A stretch of 64,000 nt of DNA. Source: Anaerolineales bacterium (lineage in GTDB: Bacteria > Chloroflexota > Anaerolineae > Anaerolineales > UBA11579). This document shows, piece by piece, positions 31,752 through 41,186 of this stretch. A program made the translations under genes and the position numbers. Where the stretch lies: the NCBI GenBank assembly GCA_019637675.1, contig JAHBVE010000001.1, positions 558,001-622,000 on the forward strand. Reading direction: 5' to 3'. The notes below the pieces were generated by a model, which ran no database searches, was not told the origin of the DNA, and worked only from the letters and a program-made list of their open reading frames with translations. Within the stretch, counting starts at the first letter, position 1. Each line of letters starts with the position of its first letter.

Positions 31752-33265
31752 CAGCGGTGCATCCGTTCCCAGCGTGAGACCCACTTCCAGTTGCTGGTGT
31801 CGCGCTTGCCGCGCGAGATGATGTGGGCTGAGCGCTGCGTCTGGTCGTTGGCCACCAGCGTGGCCACGATCGCGGCGATCTCAGGGTGGGTTTCCATGCT
31901 CTCTTCGGCCTTCTCGAGCGAGAAGCGCTCTTCCACGAAGCGGGTATCGAAGTTGCCGGCGATGAAGCGGGCCTGCTCCAGAATGCGCTGGTGGAAGGGG
32001 ATGTTGGTCTTGACGCCGACCACGTGATATTCCTCGAGGGCGCGGCGCATACGCAAAATAGCCTGCGCACGTGATTCGCCCTTGACCACCAGCTTCGAGA
32101 TCAGCGAGTCGTAGTACGGCGAGATGTTGAAGCCGGCGTACACGCCGGTGTCCACCCGCACGCCCGGGCCGGTCGGCACGGTCAGGTGCGAGATGAAGCC
32201 GGTCGAGGGCAGGAAGCTGTTGTGCGGGTCCTCCGCGTTCACGCGGCACTCGATCGCCCAGCCCTGCATGCGCACTTGGTCCTGCGTCAGGCTAAGCGGC
32301 CTGCCGCGCGCAATGCGCAGCTGCTCGGTCACGATGTCCAGCCCGGTCACTTCTTCCGTGATGGGGTGCTCCACCTGCAGGCGGGTGTTCATCTCCAGGA
32401 AGTAGAAGTTCTTGTCCTTGTCCACCAGGAATTCGATGGTGCCGGCGTTGACGTAGCCCACCGCCTTGGCGGCTTTGACCGCCACCGCGCCCATCTTCTG
32501 GCGGAAGTCCTCGTCTTCATCAATGAAGGGGGAGGGGGCTTCTTCGAGCAGCTTCTGGTGGCGGCGCTGCAGCGAGCATTCACGCTCGCCCAGGTGGATC
32601 GTGTTGCCATCCTCATCGGCAATGATCTGGAACTCGATGTGGCGGGCGCCCTCGATCAGCTTCTCGAGGTACACGTTGCCGTCGCCGAAGGCGGCCTGCG
32701 CCTCGCGGCGGGCGCTCTCCAGCAGGCCCGGCATCTCCTCCAGGTTGCGCACCTCGCGCATGCCCTTGCCGCCGCCGCCGGCGGTCGCCTTGATCAGCAG
32801 CGGAAAGCCGATCTCCTGCGCCGCCTTGAGCAGCGCTTCGTCGGTCAGGCTGCCTTCGCCCTCGGTGCCGGGCACCACCGGTACGCCGGCGGCTGCCACC
32901 GTGGCCCGCGCGATGGCCTTGTCACCCATGGCCGCGATCGCCGAGGGCTTGGGGCCAATGAAACTGATGCCGGCGTCCACGCAGGCTTGCGAGAAGTCAG
33001 AACGCTCGGCCAGGAAGCCGTAGCCGGGGTGAATGCCGCCGGCGCCAGTCTTCTTGGCTACGTCCAGAATGTGGTCCATACGCAAATAAGACTCGCGCGA
33101 GGGGGCCGGGCCGATGTAATAGGCCTCATCGGCCAGGCGCACATGCAGCGCCTGGCGGTCGGCCTCGGAGTACACGGCCACGGTTTGCATACCCAGCTCA
33201 CGGCAGGCGCGGATGATGCGCACTGCGATTTCTCCACGGTTGGCAATCAGAACTTTATTAAACAT
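31751..33265 (-). CDS. accC: Biotin carboxylase subunit
   Basis: 504 residues. [24 protein letters not shown], the Gly-rich ATP loop [45 protein letters not shown] and [10 protein letters not shown] are diagnostic. It uses ATP and bicarbonate to carboxylate biotin on the adjacent carrier. The C-terminus extends about 55 residues past the usual AccC end ([27 protein letters not shown]), as in acyl-CoA carboxylase alpha chains that lack a fused biotin domain. It is the middle gene of the carboxylase operon. Confidence 0.96.
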   Translation of the reverse strand: MFNKVLIANRGEIAVRIIRACRELGMQTVAVYSEADRQALHVRLADEAYYIGPAPSRESYLRMDHILDVAKKTGAGGIHPGYGFLAERSDFSQACVDAGISFIGPKPSAIAAMGDKAIARATVAAAGVPVVPGTEGEGSLTDEALLKAAQEIGFPLLIKATAGGGGKGMREVRNLEEMPGLLESARREAQAAFGDGNVYLEKLIEGARHIEFQIIADEDGNTIHLGERECSLQRRHQKLLEEAPSPFIDEDEDFRQKMGAVAVKAAKAVGYVNAGTIEFLVDKDKNFYFLEMNTRLQVEHPITEEVTGLDIVTEQLRIARGRPLSLTQDQVRMQGWAIECRVNAEDPHNSFLPSTGFISHLTVPTGPGVRVDTGVYAGFNISPYYDSLISKLVVKGESRAQAILRMRRALEEYHVVGVKTNIPFHQRILEQARFIAGNFDTRFVEERFSLEKAEESMETHPEIAAIVATLVANDQTQRSAHIISRGKRDTSNWKWVSRWERMHR

Positions 33266-33272
33266 GATGGCC

Positions 33273-34823
33273 CTAGAGGGGGATGTTCCCGTGCTTGCGG
33301 GCCGGGTTGCTGTCGCGCTTGTTGGTCAGCATTTCCAGCGCGTTGATCAGGCGCGGGCGGGTGTCGCTCGGCTGGATCACATCATCAATGAAGCCGCGGC
33401 TGGCCGCCACGTACGGGTTGGCGAATTCCTGGCGGTACGCGGCCACCAGCTCAGCCTTGCGCGCCACCGGGTCCTTGGCTTCGGCGATCTCCTTGCGGAA
33501 GATGATGTTGACCGCGCCGTCCGGCCCCATCACGGCGATCTCGGCCGTGGGCCAGGCCAGGTTGACGTCACCGCGGATGTGCTTGCTGCTCATCACGTCG
33601 TAGGCGCCGCCATAGGCCTTGCGCGTCACCACCGTCAGCTTGGGCACCGTCGCTTCGCAGTAAGCGTACAGCAGCTTGGCGCCGGCGCGGATGATGCCGT
33701 TGTGCTCCTGCGCCGTGCCGGGCATGAAGCCGGGCACATCCACCAGCGTCAGCAGCGGGATGTTGAAGGCATCGCAGAAGCGCACGAAGCGGGCTGCCTT
33801 GTCCGATGCGTCAATGTCCAGCACGCCGGCCAACACCATCGGCTGGTTGGCGATGATGCCGACCACATGCCCGCCCAGGCGGGAGAAGCCCACCACAATG
33901 TTCTGGGCGAACTGGTCGTGAATTTCATAGAAGGCGCCTTCGTCCACCACCATGCGGATGACCTCTTTGATGTCATACGGCTTGGAGGGGTCGTCTGGCA
34001 CCAGGCTGTCCAGCGCCTCTTCGCGGCGCAGCGGGTTGTCCTTGCTGGGCTTGAAGGGCGGGTCTTCCAGGTTGTTCTGCGGCAGGTAGGAGAGCAGCTT
34101 GCGGATCAGGAACAGCGTATCCGCCTCGGAGTCGCCCACCACATGGCACACGCCTGAGGTGCTGGCGTGCACGCTCGCCCCGCCCAGATCCTCGAAGCTG
34201 ACTTCCTCGTGGGTCACGCTCTTCACCACCTCAGGCCCGGTCACGAACATGTACGAGGAGTTGCGCACCATGAAAATGAAGTCGGTCAGGGCAGGGGAGT
34301 ACACCGCGCCGCCCGCACAAGGCCCCATGATGGCGCTGATCTGCGGGATCACGCCCGAGGCCATGGTGTTGCGCAGGAAGATGTCGGCATAGCCGCCCAG
34401 CGAGACCACACCCTCTTGAATACGCGCCCCGCCCGAGTCGTTGAGGCCGATCACCGGCGCGCCGTTCTTGATGGCCATCTCCATGACCTTGATGATCTTC
34501 TCGGCGTGCACTTCGCTGAGGCTGCCGCCGAAGACGGTGAAGTCTTGCGAGAACACATACACCAACCGGCCGTCGATGGTGCCCCAGCCGGTCACCACGC
34601 TGTCGCTCAGGATCTGCTGCTTCTCCAGACCGAAGGCGTGCGTGCGGTGCTTGACGAAGGCGTCCACTTCACGGAAGGAGCCTTTGTCGAGGAATAAGTC
34701 CAGGCGCTCACGCGCCGTCAGGCGGCCCTGCTTGTGCTGGGCTTCCACCCGCGCCGGGCCGCCGCCTTGCTGGCTTTGGATGCGCAGCTCTTGTAGCTCT
34801 TCGATCTTTGAGGGTTTTGTCAT
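33273..34823 (-). CDS. Acyl-CoA (propionyl/acetyl-CoA) carboxylase beta subunit
   Basis: 516 residues, the size of PccB/AccD-type carboxyltransferases. [33 protein letters not shown] and [17 protein letters not shown] mark the N-terminal half. [24 protein letters not shown] and [16 protein letters not shown] mark the C-terminal half. The Asp in GGAYD is at the position linked with propionyl-CoA preference in actinobacterial PccB, so a propionyl-CoA carboxylase is the better guess; a role for acetyl-CoA in fatty acid synthesis is possible. It is first in the operon with the biotin carboxylase and carrier genes. Confidence 0.93.
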   Translation of the reverse strand: MTKPSKIEELQELRIQSQQGGGPARVEAQHKQGRLTARERLDLFLDKGSFREVDAFVKHRTHAFGLEKQQILSDSVVTGWGTIDGRLVYVFSQDFTVFGGSLSEVHAEKIIKVMEMAIKNGAPVIGLNDSGGARIQEGVVSLGGYADIFLRNTMASGVIPQISAIMGPCAGGAVYSPALTDFIFMVRNSSYMFVTGPEVVKSVTHEEVSFEDLGGASVHASTSGVCHVVGDSEADTLFLIRKLLSYLPQNNLEDPPFKPSKDNPLRREEALDSLVPDDPSKPYDIKEVIRMVVDEGAFYEIHDQFAQNIVVGFSRLGGHVVGIIANQPMVLAGVLDIDASDKAARFVRFCDAFNIPLLTLVDVPGFMPGTAQEHNGIIRAGAKLLYAYCEATVPKLTVVTRKAYGGAYDVMSSKHIRGDVNLAWPTAEIAVMGPDGAVNIIFRKEIAEAKDPVARKAELVAAYRQEFANPYVAASRGFIDDVIQPSDTRPRLINALEMLTNKRDSNPARKHGNIPL

Positions 34824-34826
34824 CCT

Positions 34827-35261
34827 TCACTCCTGATGGCGTTTTGCTTCGTAGTAGGCCTTTGCGTCTGGCGAGGCCAAGATGGCGAAAAGGGATCCCA
34901 GCAACAGCGATCCCAGCACGGCTTCAAAGATCCAACTGCTGTTGTGCGGCCCGCGGGCTTGCACCAGCAGGCGGTCTGCCCAAAAGAAGAGGGCGTAGGC
35001 CACCGCGCCGATGCGGGCTGCCCGCGGCGCCCAGGCTTTGCGCCAGCCCAGGCCGTACAGCAGCCCGGCGCCTGCGGCCGCCCACACCAGGCCGCTCGCC
35101 AGCAGGTAGGCCGGCGGCGCTTGCAGCGGCAGGCTGTTCAGCACCGCCCAACTGCTGAGGGCGGCCCACACCCGCGTGGCTTGCAAGGCTGTGAACATTA
35201 ACACTAACCCCAATAGCACGGTTACGCCCCACGGGCGATTCTCTTGGGTTTGCTGGCTCAT
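34827..35261 (-). CDS. Small four-helix membrane protein of unknown function
   Basis: 144 residues from ATG 35261, 4 bases after the deacetylase stop; an in-frame ATG at 35276 would add five. Four hydrophobic helices are visible (VTVLLGLVLMFTALQATRVWAAL, PAYLLASGLVWAAAGAGLLYGLGW, RIGAVAYALFFWADRLLV, WIFEAVLGSLLLGSLFAIL), and it ends in a charged AYYEAKRHQE tail. I do not recognise a family. It ends 3 bases before the carboxylase beta gene. Confidence 0.6.
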   Translation of the reverse strand: MSQQTQENRPWGVTVLLGLVLMFTALQATRVWAALSSWAVLNSLPLQAPPAYLLASGLVWAAAGAGLLYGLGWRKAWAPRAARIGAVAYALFFWADRLLVQARGPHNSSWIFEAVLGSLLLGSLFAILASPDAKAYYEAKRHQE

Positions 35262-35265
35262 TTCT

Positions 35266-35895
35266 TTATTGTTCATCCGGATGCAGGCTGTGGAACACAT
35301 AGCCGCGGCCCGCCAGGGCAGGCAGCAGCTGCTCCACCGCAGCCACGGTCTGGCTGCGGTCACCGCCGCCATCGTGCAACAGCACGATGGCGCCTGGCTT
35401 CACCTCGGCCAGCACCTGGGTCACGATCGCTTCCGTGCCGGGCATGCTCCAATCCTCTGGGTCTACGTCCCACATCACCATCGCATAGCCCAGGGCATTG
35501 ACCCACGGCTCGGTGTGCTCGTCGTGGCTGCCGTAGGGTGGGCGCATCAGCAGCATGCGCCCACCGGGCAGCAGCGCCCCGGCAGCCTGTACTACAGCGG
35601 AGGCGGTCTGGTTCATTTCAAAAAGGAAGTCCGCCTCGGGCATGCCAGCCAAGTGCGGATGGCTGAAGCTATGGTTGCCCACCGCATGCCCCGCCTGCAG
35701 GGTGGCTTGCAGCGTTCGCGGCAATGACTGCACGCGGCCGCCGACCACGAAGAAGGTGGCCCGAGCGGCTTGCCGCGCCAGAGCGGCCAACACGCCCGGC
35801 GTGTCGGCCGCCGGGCCATCATCGAACGTGAAGTACAGGATCGGCTGCCCGGCCTGAGTGTGCGTGGGCCGCCCGGCGATGCTGGGTGCTGCCAC
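35266..35895 (-). CDS. Polysaccharide deacetylase (NodB domain, CE4)
   Basis: 209 residues from GTG 35895. All CE4 motifs are present: TFDDGP (Asp-Asp), HSFSHPHL (metal His-x3-His), RPPYGS, WDVDPEDW and LLHDGG. There is no signal peptide in the chosen frame, although the short N-terminus before TFDDGP leaves little space for one. It removes acetyl groups from chitin-like or peptidoglycan sugars. It lies in a compact minus-strand run between a DinB gene and a membrane protein gene. Confidence 0.92.
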   Translation of the reverse strand: MAAPSIAGRPTHTQAGQPILYFTFDDGPAADTPGVLAALARQAARATFFVVGGRVQSLPRTLQATLQAGHAVGNHSFSHPHLAGMPEADFLFEMNQTASAVVQAAGALLPGGRMLLMRPPYGSHDEHTEPWVNALGYAMVMWDVDPEDWSMPGTEAIVTQVLAEVKPGAIVLLHDGGGDRSQTVAAVEQLLPALAGRGYVFHSLHPDEQ

Positions 35896-35897
35896 GG

Positions 35898-36392
35898 CTA
35901 TTTGCCCTTCTTTTTCAGGCTGGCTACGTAGCGCTCCAGGTCCGGCTGGTGCTCGGCGTAATGCTCAAAGGTGTCGGTCACCAGGATCCAGTAGGGTGGG
36001 CGTTTGCTCTTGCCGTGTTTGTCGTTGAGCTGCTTATCGCTGATGCCGGCGCACAGCGCCTTCAGCCGCGCCAGGTTGGCCTCGAACACGGCCAGCACCT
36101 CAGCCAGCGACATAGCTTCGCTCTGCGCCAGCACCTGGGCGTTGATCTCGTCCAGATTGTGGATCGTACCGGTCTCTTCGCCCGCCAACTGCAGTGGGGC
36201 GCGTAGCATGGCCAGGTTCTCCCACCAGATGAGATGGGCGATCTGGTCTTTAACCGACCAGTCTGCCTGCGGGCCGGGGCGTCGCGTCATTTGCTTCTCG
36301 CTCAGCCCGGCATACACGGCGCTGTAGGCGGCCCGGCCCTTCTTGATGCGCTGCCAGAGCTGTTTGGGGGTCATGCGGTTGGGGGTGTCCAT
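35898..36392 (-). CDS. DinB/DfsB-family four-helix protein
   Basis: 164 residues. DWSVKDQIAHLIWWENLAML and FEHYAEHQPDLERYVASLKKKGK provide the His residues of the DinB/ClbS-DfsB metal-site helices. ClbS-type members protect DNA against colibactin, others are thiol transferases; the substrate here is unknown. It is followed 2 bases later by the deacetylase GTG. Confidence 0.85.
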   Translation of the reverse strand: MDTPNRMTPKQLWQRIKKGRAAYSAVYAGLSEKQMTRRPGPQADWSVKDQIAHLIWWENLAMLRAPLQLAGEETGTIHNLDEINAQVLAQSEAMSLAEVLAVFEANLARLKALCAGISDKQLNDKHGKSKRPPYWILVTDTFEHYAEHQPDLERYVASLKKKGK

Positions 36393-36543
36393 AGTTCACC
36401 TGTGGGTTTGGGGGCGTGGCATAACATTTTAACGGACTTGTAGTTATTACATAAAGTTAACGAATGCCCTCAGGGGCTGTGTTAGACTAATTTTTAGAAT
36501 AGCCTGTGTTCAGGCAAGCAAGATAAGGTAAGGAGAAATAAAA

Positions 36544-36966
36544 ATGGGTATTTTCGACAAGATTCTTAAGGGTTTGGGCATCAAGAAGGATGACGATGCC
36601 AAAGACGCTGGCGCTACTGCCGCCGCCCCCAAGGCCGGTGTAAGCGCTGCCCCGCGCGCCAAGCTCTCCACCGGGCTGGGCGCCAACAAGCCCGCCGCCA
36701 TGGACGCGGTGGACGTGGCCGCCAAGATGGACGCGTTGGCCAAGGCCAACCCGCAGGAGCTCAACTGGAAGGTCTCCATTGTGGACCTGCTCAAGCTGCT
36801 CGATATCGACAGCAGCTACGAGAACCGCAAGGAACTGGCCATTGAGCTGGGCGTTCCGACCGAGTACCTCGAAGACTCGGCCCAGATGAACACCTGGCTG
36901 CACAAGACCGTTCTCAAGAAGATCGCTGAGAACGGCGGCACCGTGCCCGCCAGCCTGCTGGACTAA
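36544..36966 (+). CDS. DUF3597-domain protein
   Basis: 140 residues with AAGGAG 10 bases upstream. It begins MGIFDKILKGLGIKK, then a low-complexity Ala/Lys/Pro stretch (residues 20-50), then the folded DUF3597 domain VDVAAKMDALAKANPQELNWK, SIVDLLKLLDIDSSYENRKELA and GVPTEYLEDSAQMNTWLHKTVL. The function is unknown; a LysM-like partner is sometimes reported for relatives but is not here. It is a single-gene unit with an AT-rich leader and a strong terminator, suggesting high expression. Confidence 0.9.
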   Translation: MGIFDKILKGLGIKKDDDAKDAGATAAAPKAGVSAAPRAKLSTGLGANKPAAMDAVDVAAKMDALAKANPQELNWKVSIVDLLKLLDIDSSYENRKELAIELGVPTEYLEDSAQMNTWLHKTVLKKIAENGGTVPASLLD

Positions 36967-36980
36967 GCAGCAAGCCAACA

Positions 36981-37013
36981 AAAAAAGCCCCGCCATCCGG
37001 CGGGGCTTTTTTT
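36981..37013 (+). terminator. Intrinsic terminator of the DUF3597 gene
   Basis: GCCCCGCC (36987-36994) pairs with GGCGGGGC (36999-37006) around ATCC, with A6 before and T7 after. Strong and bidirectional. Confidence 0.95.
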
Positions 37014-37023
37014 GCGCCCACTT

Positions 37024-37155
37024 GTCATTGCGAGGACGTAAGGCGGCGTAGCCGCTGAGCGACGAAGCAATCCCCAACGACGAAGCAATCCCCAACATAA
37101 GGGCTTGGGGATTGCTTCCGTCGGCCGCATGCCATCCGGCCTCGCTCGTAATGAC
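37024..37155. repeat. Dispersed GTCATT-type intergenic element
   Basis: 132 bases bounded by GTCATTGCGAG and the inverted CTCGTAATGAC. Inside, GACGAAGCAATCCCCAAC occurs twice in exact tandem (37061-37078, 37079-37096), and an inverted relative occurs at 37105-37122. No gene. This resembles the non-coding 'GCAATCCC' repeats known in many bacterial genomes. Confidence 0.75.
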
Positions 37156-37171
37156 ATCGAAGGGTCAGTTC

Positions 37172-37200
37172 CTGCTCCCTGCTCCCTGCTCACTCCTCAC
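37172..37200. repeat. CTGCTCCCT repeat fragment
   Basis: CTGCTCCCTGCTCCCTGCTC continues to CACTCCTCAC at 37200. The same sequence type occurs in inverted form at 50971-51046, so this is a second dispersed repeat family. Confidence 0.65.
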
Positions 37201-38225
37201 TCGATCTCCAAAACGATCTTGCCCATTTGCCCGCCAGCCTCCATGCGCTCGTGCGCCGCGGCCGCCTCGGCCAGCGGATAGCTGCGGTCCACCACCGGCT
37301 TCAGTTCGCCGGCGAACACCCGCGCCATCACATCCGCAAAATCCTTGAACGTGCCCATCGTCGAACCCAGGATGCTGAGGTGCTTGCTGAAGATATAGCG
37401 ATTGTCGATCTCGAACGTGGGGGCGCCGGTGTTGCCCACCGTCAGCAGGCGGCCGCCTTTGCGCAGCGTGCGCAGGCTCTGCATGAACGTAGTGCCCACG
37501 TTGTCCACCACCGCATCCACGCCGCGCTTCTCGGTCAGTAGGTAGGCGGCCTTGCTCCAGTCTTCCTGGCTGCGGTCGATCACCTCATCCGCGCCAAGCT
37601 GGCGCGCCAGCGCCAGCTTGCCCGCATCCGAACCCACCACGATCACACGCAGTCCCAGATACTTGCCGATCTGGATGCTGGCCGTGTTCACGCCGCCTGA
37701 GGCGCCCACGATCAGCAGCGTCTCGCCGGCGCGCAACCCGCCGCGCCGTACCAGCGAGTGCCAGGCGGTGACGTACACCAGCGCCGCCGCGGCTGCATCC
37801 GCCGCCGGGAAGCTGCCCGGGATCTCCAGCAGGTTGCTGGCCGGCACGCACACGTATTCGGCATAGGTGCCTGGCAGGCTCTCGCCCAATAGCTCCCAGT
37901 GGCGGCACAGATTCTCTTGCCCGCTCTGGGTAAAGCTATCCTCTTCCATACAAATGCTGGCGTTGATCACCACTCGTTGCCCGGGCTGCCAGCGCGTCAC
38001 GCCTTCGCCCAGCGCGTCCACCACTCCGGCCCCATCCGCCCCCAGAATGTGGGGCAGGGCCAGCTTGATGCCCGGCCAGCCCGCCCGCACGAACAAGTCG
38101 GCATGGTTCAGCGCCGCGGCCTGCAGCTTCACCCGCACCCAGCCGGGTGCGGGCTGCGGGGTGGGCCGCTCGCCATACTGCAGCACCTCCGGCCCGCCAT
38201 GTTGTTCAAAATAGACAGCTTTCAT
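37197..38225 (-). CDS. Zinc-type MDR alcohol dehydrogenase/quinone reductase
   Basis: 342 residues from ATG 38225. MKAVYFEQHGGPEVLQYGE and LNHADLFVRAGWPGIKLALPHILGADGAGVV begin the GroES-like domain. The NAD(P) Rossmann motif is IVGASGGVNTASIQIGKYLG, followed by VDAVVDNVGTTFM. It lacks the standard GHE catalytic zinc motif, but INASICMEEDSFTQSGQENLCRHWELLG retains part of a structural metal lobe. It oxidises or reduces an unknown alcohol, aldehyde or enone. TATAAT on the minus strand (38238-38233) lies 7 bases before the ATG, pointing to a leaderless mRNA. Confidence 0.88.
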   Translation of the reverse strand: MKAVYFEQHGGPEVLQYGERPTPQPAPGWVRVKLQAAALNHADLFVRAGWPGIKLALPHILGADGAGVVDALGEGVTRWQPGQRVVINASICMEEDSFTQSGQENLCRHWELLGESLPGTYAEYVCVPASNLLEIPGSFPAADAAAAALVYVTAWHSLVRRGGLRAGETLLIVGASGGVNTASIQIGKYLGLRVIVVGSDAGKLALARQLGADEVIDRSQEDWSKAAYLLTEKRGVDAVVDNVGTTFMQSLRTLRKGGRLLTVGNTGAPTFEIDNRYIFSKHLSILGSTMGTFKDFADVMARVFAGELKPVVDRSYPLAEAAAAHERMEAGGQMGKIVLEIE

Positions 38226-38257
38226 ATGCCTCATTATATGCAGCTGCGCAACTGGCA

Positions 38258-38288
38258 CTTCGATTAATCGATTAATCGATTGATCGAA
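38258..38288. repeat. GATTAATC tandem/palindromic repeat
   Basis: CTTCGATTAATCGATTAATC continues to GATTGATCGAAG. The ends (CTTCGAT/ATCGAAG) are inverted and the centre repeats ATTAATCG. It resembles the 22351-22452 array. Confidence 0.7.
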
Positions 38289-38336
38289 GTGTAGAATAAC
38301 TGCGTCAATACACATTTGCATTTGAGGAGCACCGTG

Positions 38337-38720
38337 ATGGATTTTGTCGTTCGCTTGCATGAAGGATTGGGTTCAACCTCGCTGTACTATTTCCTCATCC
38401 TGTCTGTGTGGGGTTATGTCCGCTTTTTTCGCAAGCAGGGCATCGATTCATCCTTCTGGGGCATGCTGGTGATCGCCGAGATCCTCGTCATCCTCCAATG
38501 CATACTGGGCGCCTACCTGTGGCTTGAGGGCTCGCGCCCTATGCGCAGCATCCATGTGCTCTACGGCATCATCCTCCCGCTCATGATCCCGGCTGCTTAC
38601 CTATACACAAAGGGCCGCTCCTCCCGCGCCGAGATCCTGATCTATGCCACCGCCACCATCATCACGGTCGGGCTCATTGTGCGGGCCATATATACCGCTC
38701 AGGTAGCCCTCCCAGGCTAG
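38337..38720 (+). CDS. Small membrane protein upstream of the bc operon
   Basis: 127 residues, with GAGGAGC before ATG 38337. Four hydrophobic helices (SLYYFLILSVWGYVRFF, FWGMLVIAEILVILQCILGAYLWL, VLYGIILPLMIPAAYLY, LIYATATIITVGLIVRAIYTA). I recognise no family. It precedes the Rieske gene on the same strand by 78 bases, but that gap holds a GATAAAAT box, so they may be separately transcribed. It could be an accessory membrane subunit, as inference from location. Confidence 0.6.
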   Translation: MDFVVRLHEGLGSTSLYYFLILSVWGYVRFFRKQGIDSSFWGMLVIAEILVILQCILGAYLWLEGSRPMRSIHVLYGIILPLMIPAAYLYTKGRSSRAEILIYATATIITVGLIVRAIYTAQVALPG

Positions 38721-38798
38721 GCGTGCTACTATGCTTGCCCTGGGTTCAATAGTAGTGATAAAATACGCAAATACGGAATCATCTGTTAGGAGAGCCGA

Positions 38799-39383
38799 AT
38801 GACGCAAGCTGCCGTTCCCACCGGCCAAACTGAAAACGTTCCACCGGAAGAGCAAGCCAACCCGCCGTTGAACCGCCGGGAGTTCCTGAACATTGCCTGG
38901 CTGGCCTCTTTGGGCTTCCTGACGGTTGCCCTGGGTGGCGGTGCGGTGATCTTTGGTATCCCGCGCTTCCGTGAGGGCGAGTTTGGCGGTATGTTCACCG
39001 TTGGCCGCGTGGCGGATCTTCCGCCGCTGGACGCTGCTCCTGCCAACTATCCCAAAGTCAAGCTGTGGATCTCCAACAGCGCCGAGGGTCTGGTTGCACT
39101 GTACAAGGTGTGTGTCCACTTGGGCTGTATCTACGGCTGGAGTGACCAGGAGACCAAGTTCATCTGTCCCTGCCACGGCTCCCAGTACGCCTACAACGGC
39201 GACTATATCCTCGGCCCGGCTCCCCGCAGCCTGGACCGCTTTGTCATCACCATCGAAGACGAGAATGGCAACATCCTCGCCCAGACTCCGGAAGACGGCG
39301 GCCCGGTCGCCATTCCGGATAACCCGAATGCGATCGTGCGCGTAAACACTGGCGCCAAGATCCTTGGCGAAGTTCACGGCTAA
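38799..39383 (+). CDS. Rieske iron-sulfur subunit of a bc-type complex
   Basis: 194 residues with AGGAG before the ATG. An N-terminal membrane anchor (about 31-55, preceded by NRREFL, a shortened twin-arginine-like motif) leads into a Rieske domain. The 2Fe-2S ligands are Cys105, His107, Cys123 and His126 within CVHLGC and CPCHGS, with Cys110 and Cys125 for the structural disulfide. It takes electrons from quinol and passes them to cytochrome c. It starts the operon Rieske - cytochrome b - di-heme cytochrome c. Confidence 0.95.
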   Translation: MTQAAVPTGQTENVPPEEQANPPLNRREFLNIAWLASLGFLTVALGGGAVIFGIPRFREGEFGGMFTVGRVADLPPLDAAPANYPKVKLWISNSAEGLVALYKVCVHLGCIYGWSDQETKFICPCHGSQYAYNGDYILGPAPRSLDRFVITIEDENGNILAQTPEDGGPVAIPDNPNAIVRVNTGAKILGEVHG

Positions 39384-39394
39384 GAGCGAGAGAT

Positions 39395-41161
39395 ATGACC
39401 TTCATCAACAACATTCTCAAGCGTCTCAACTACACGCAGCTCCCGCAGCGCGGTGAGTGGAAAGCGTTCATCTTCAAGCTGATCGATGAGCGCGTGCGCA
39501 TCATCACCGCCGGTCTCAACCTGCGTGAGCTGCGTGCCATCATGCGCGGTGACCCACCCACTGAGAAGCCCAACCCGCGCTACAAGGTGATCACCACCAG
39601 CTTCGTGGCTCACCTGCGCCCGCGTTATTACCCGCAGGCGGCTACCTGGTTCACGCACACTTTCCGCCTCGGTTTCTTCGTCACCTTCTTCTTCGTGGTC
39701 GAAGTCATCACCGGCATTGTGCTGATGGCCTACTATGTTCCGTACCCTGACCAGGCCTACGGCTCTGTGCTGGCCATCGAAAGCAACGTGTTCTTCGGCG
39801 AGTTGATGCGTGACATTCACCGTCTGGGCGCTGAAGCCATGGTGGCCTTCAGCTGGCTGCACCTGCTGCGCACCTACTTCACCGGCTCCTACAAGGGACC
39901 GCGTTCCTTCACCTGGCTCACCGGCGTTATCCTGCTGGCCATCACGGCCTGGCTGAGCTTCACCGGTTACCTGCTGCCTTGGGACCAGTTGTCCTACTGG
40001 GCGGTGACCGTAGGTACCTCCATCACCGAATCCGGCCCCATTGTCGGCCCAACGCTCAACCTCGTCATGCGTGGCGCGCCAGACATTGGCGCGGGTGGTC
40101 TGCTGCGTTTCTATCTGCAGCATGTCATCCTCTTCCCCTTGCTGGCGATCCTGTTCATCAGCATCCACTACTACAAGGTCTCGCGTGAGCACAGCATCTC
40201 GCTGCCCGCCGTAGTGGAGGAGCTGGAGCTGCCGCCCGACAAGAAGAAGGAATACAACCGCCGCATTGACCTCATCCCTGATCTGCTCAGCCATGAGATC
40301 TTCCTGATCGCCCTGGGCACCTTCGTGATGCTGGCCATCCTGTATTTCCGCCTGTTCCACTCTCCGCTGGAGACGCACGCCAACCCGCAGAACACGCCGC
40401 TGGATACTAAAGCGCCGTGGTACTTCTGGTGGCTGCAAGGCATCCTCAAGATCGACCCGGCCAACATCCTGGAGAACTTGCTCAACCCCATTCTCCAGCC
40501 GCTGCTGGGCCTCTTCGGCATCGAGTTCACTTTGGAGCTCAGCAAGCTGCTCGACTCCAAGTTCATCATGGGTCTGATCGTGCCGCCGGTGCTGGTGGTC
40601 ATTCTGGCCTTCCTGCCCTACATCGATAAGAACCCCTCACGCCTCTCCAGCAAGCGTCCCTTCGCCATCGCCTGGGGCATCAGTTGGATCTTCATCATGC
40701 TGGCGCTCAGTTACATGGGTCTACCCGAATACGGCATTGAAACGCCTGCCGCCACCCGCGTGATCCAGGACCTTGCGCCTGAAGAGGGCGAAGGCCCATT
40801 GCGTGAGATACCTTACGCCGAGCTGGAGCACGCCCATGGCGTCTACACCGTCGGCGAAGACTACGGGCGTGACCTGTGCCCCGGCCTGGCCTACCAGCCT
40901 GACCACGACAAGCCAGACGAAGTCGTGATCGGCTGCCCGCACCTGACCGCCGTGTTCAACCAGTTCAGCGAGCGCCTGCGCGTCGCTGAAGAGGATGGCC
41001 GCCTGCCTGACCTCGTGGCCCGCATCGTCGTCGAGCAGTTCCAGCCCGGCATGGTGCGTGTCACCCCGCAGGTCGAGTGGTCTGACCCTGAGACCGGCGA
41101 GGCCAAGGCCTACGAACATACATACTTCTTGCATGAGAACCGCGTTCTGGGTTCCCATTAG
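39395..41161 (+). CDS. Fused cytochrome b (b6 + subunit IV) with C-terminal extension
   Basis: 588 residues. Two heme-b His pairs are visible: DIHRLGAEAMVAFSWLH (13 residues between) and QHVILFPLLAILFISIH (14 between, as in b6-type proteins). The quinol-oxidation motif region reads KAPWYFWW. The C-terminal membrane half (subunit-IV-like) is fused in the same chain. Residues about 442-588 form a soluble, acidic extension with two Cys (RDLCPGL, VIGCPHL) and no heme motif; I do not recognise it. It should oxidise menaquinol and translocate protons. Confidence 0.94.
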   Translation: MTFINNILKRLNYTQLPQRGEWKAFIFKLIDERVRIITAGLNLRELRAIMRGDPPTEKPNPRYKVITTSFVAHLRPRYYPQAATWFTHTFRLGFFVTFFFVVEVITGIVLMAYYVPYPDQAYGSVLAIESNVFFGELMRDIHRLGAEAMVAFSWLHLLRTYFTGSYKGPRSFTWLTGVILLAITAWLSFTGYLLPWDQLSYWAVTVGTSITESGPIVGPTLNLVMRGAPDIGAGGLLRFYLQHVILFPLLAILFISIHYYKVSREHSISLPAVVEELELPPDKKKEYNRRIDLIPDLLSHEIFLIALGTFVMLAILYFRLFHSPLETHANPQNTPLDTKAPWYFWWLQGILKIDPANILENLLNPILQPLLGLFGIEFTLELSKLLDSKFIMGLIVPPVLVVILAFLPYIDKNPSRLSSKRPFAIAWGISWIFIMLALSYMGLPEYGIETPAATRVIQDLAPEEGEGPLREIPYAELEHAHGVYTVGEDYGRDLCPGLAYQPDHDKPDEVVIGCPHLTAVFNQFSERLRVAEEDGRLPDLVARIVVEQFQPGMVRVTPQVEWSDPETGEAKAYEHTYFLHENRVLGSH

Positions 41162-41186
41162 TAGGGTACGAGGAGAGTAAGCACAC

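Noticed and set aside
32186..33346. 386-codon plus-strand frame opposite the biotin carboxylase gene
   Set aside because: Antisense shadow of a conserved enzyme; no ribosome site, no motif.
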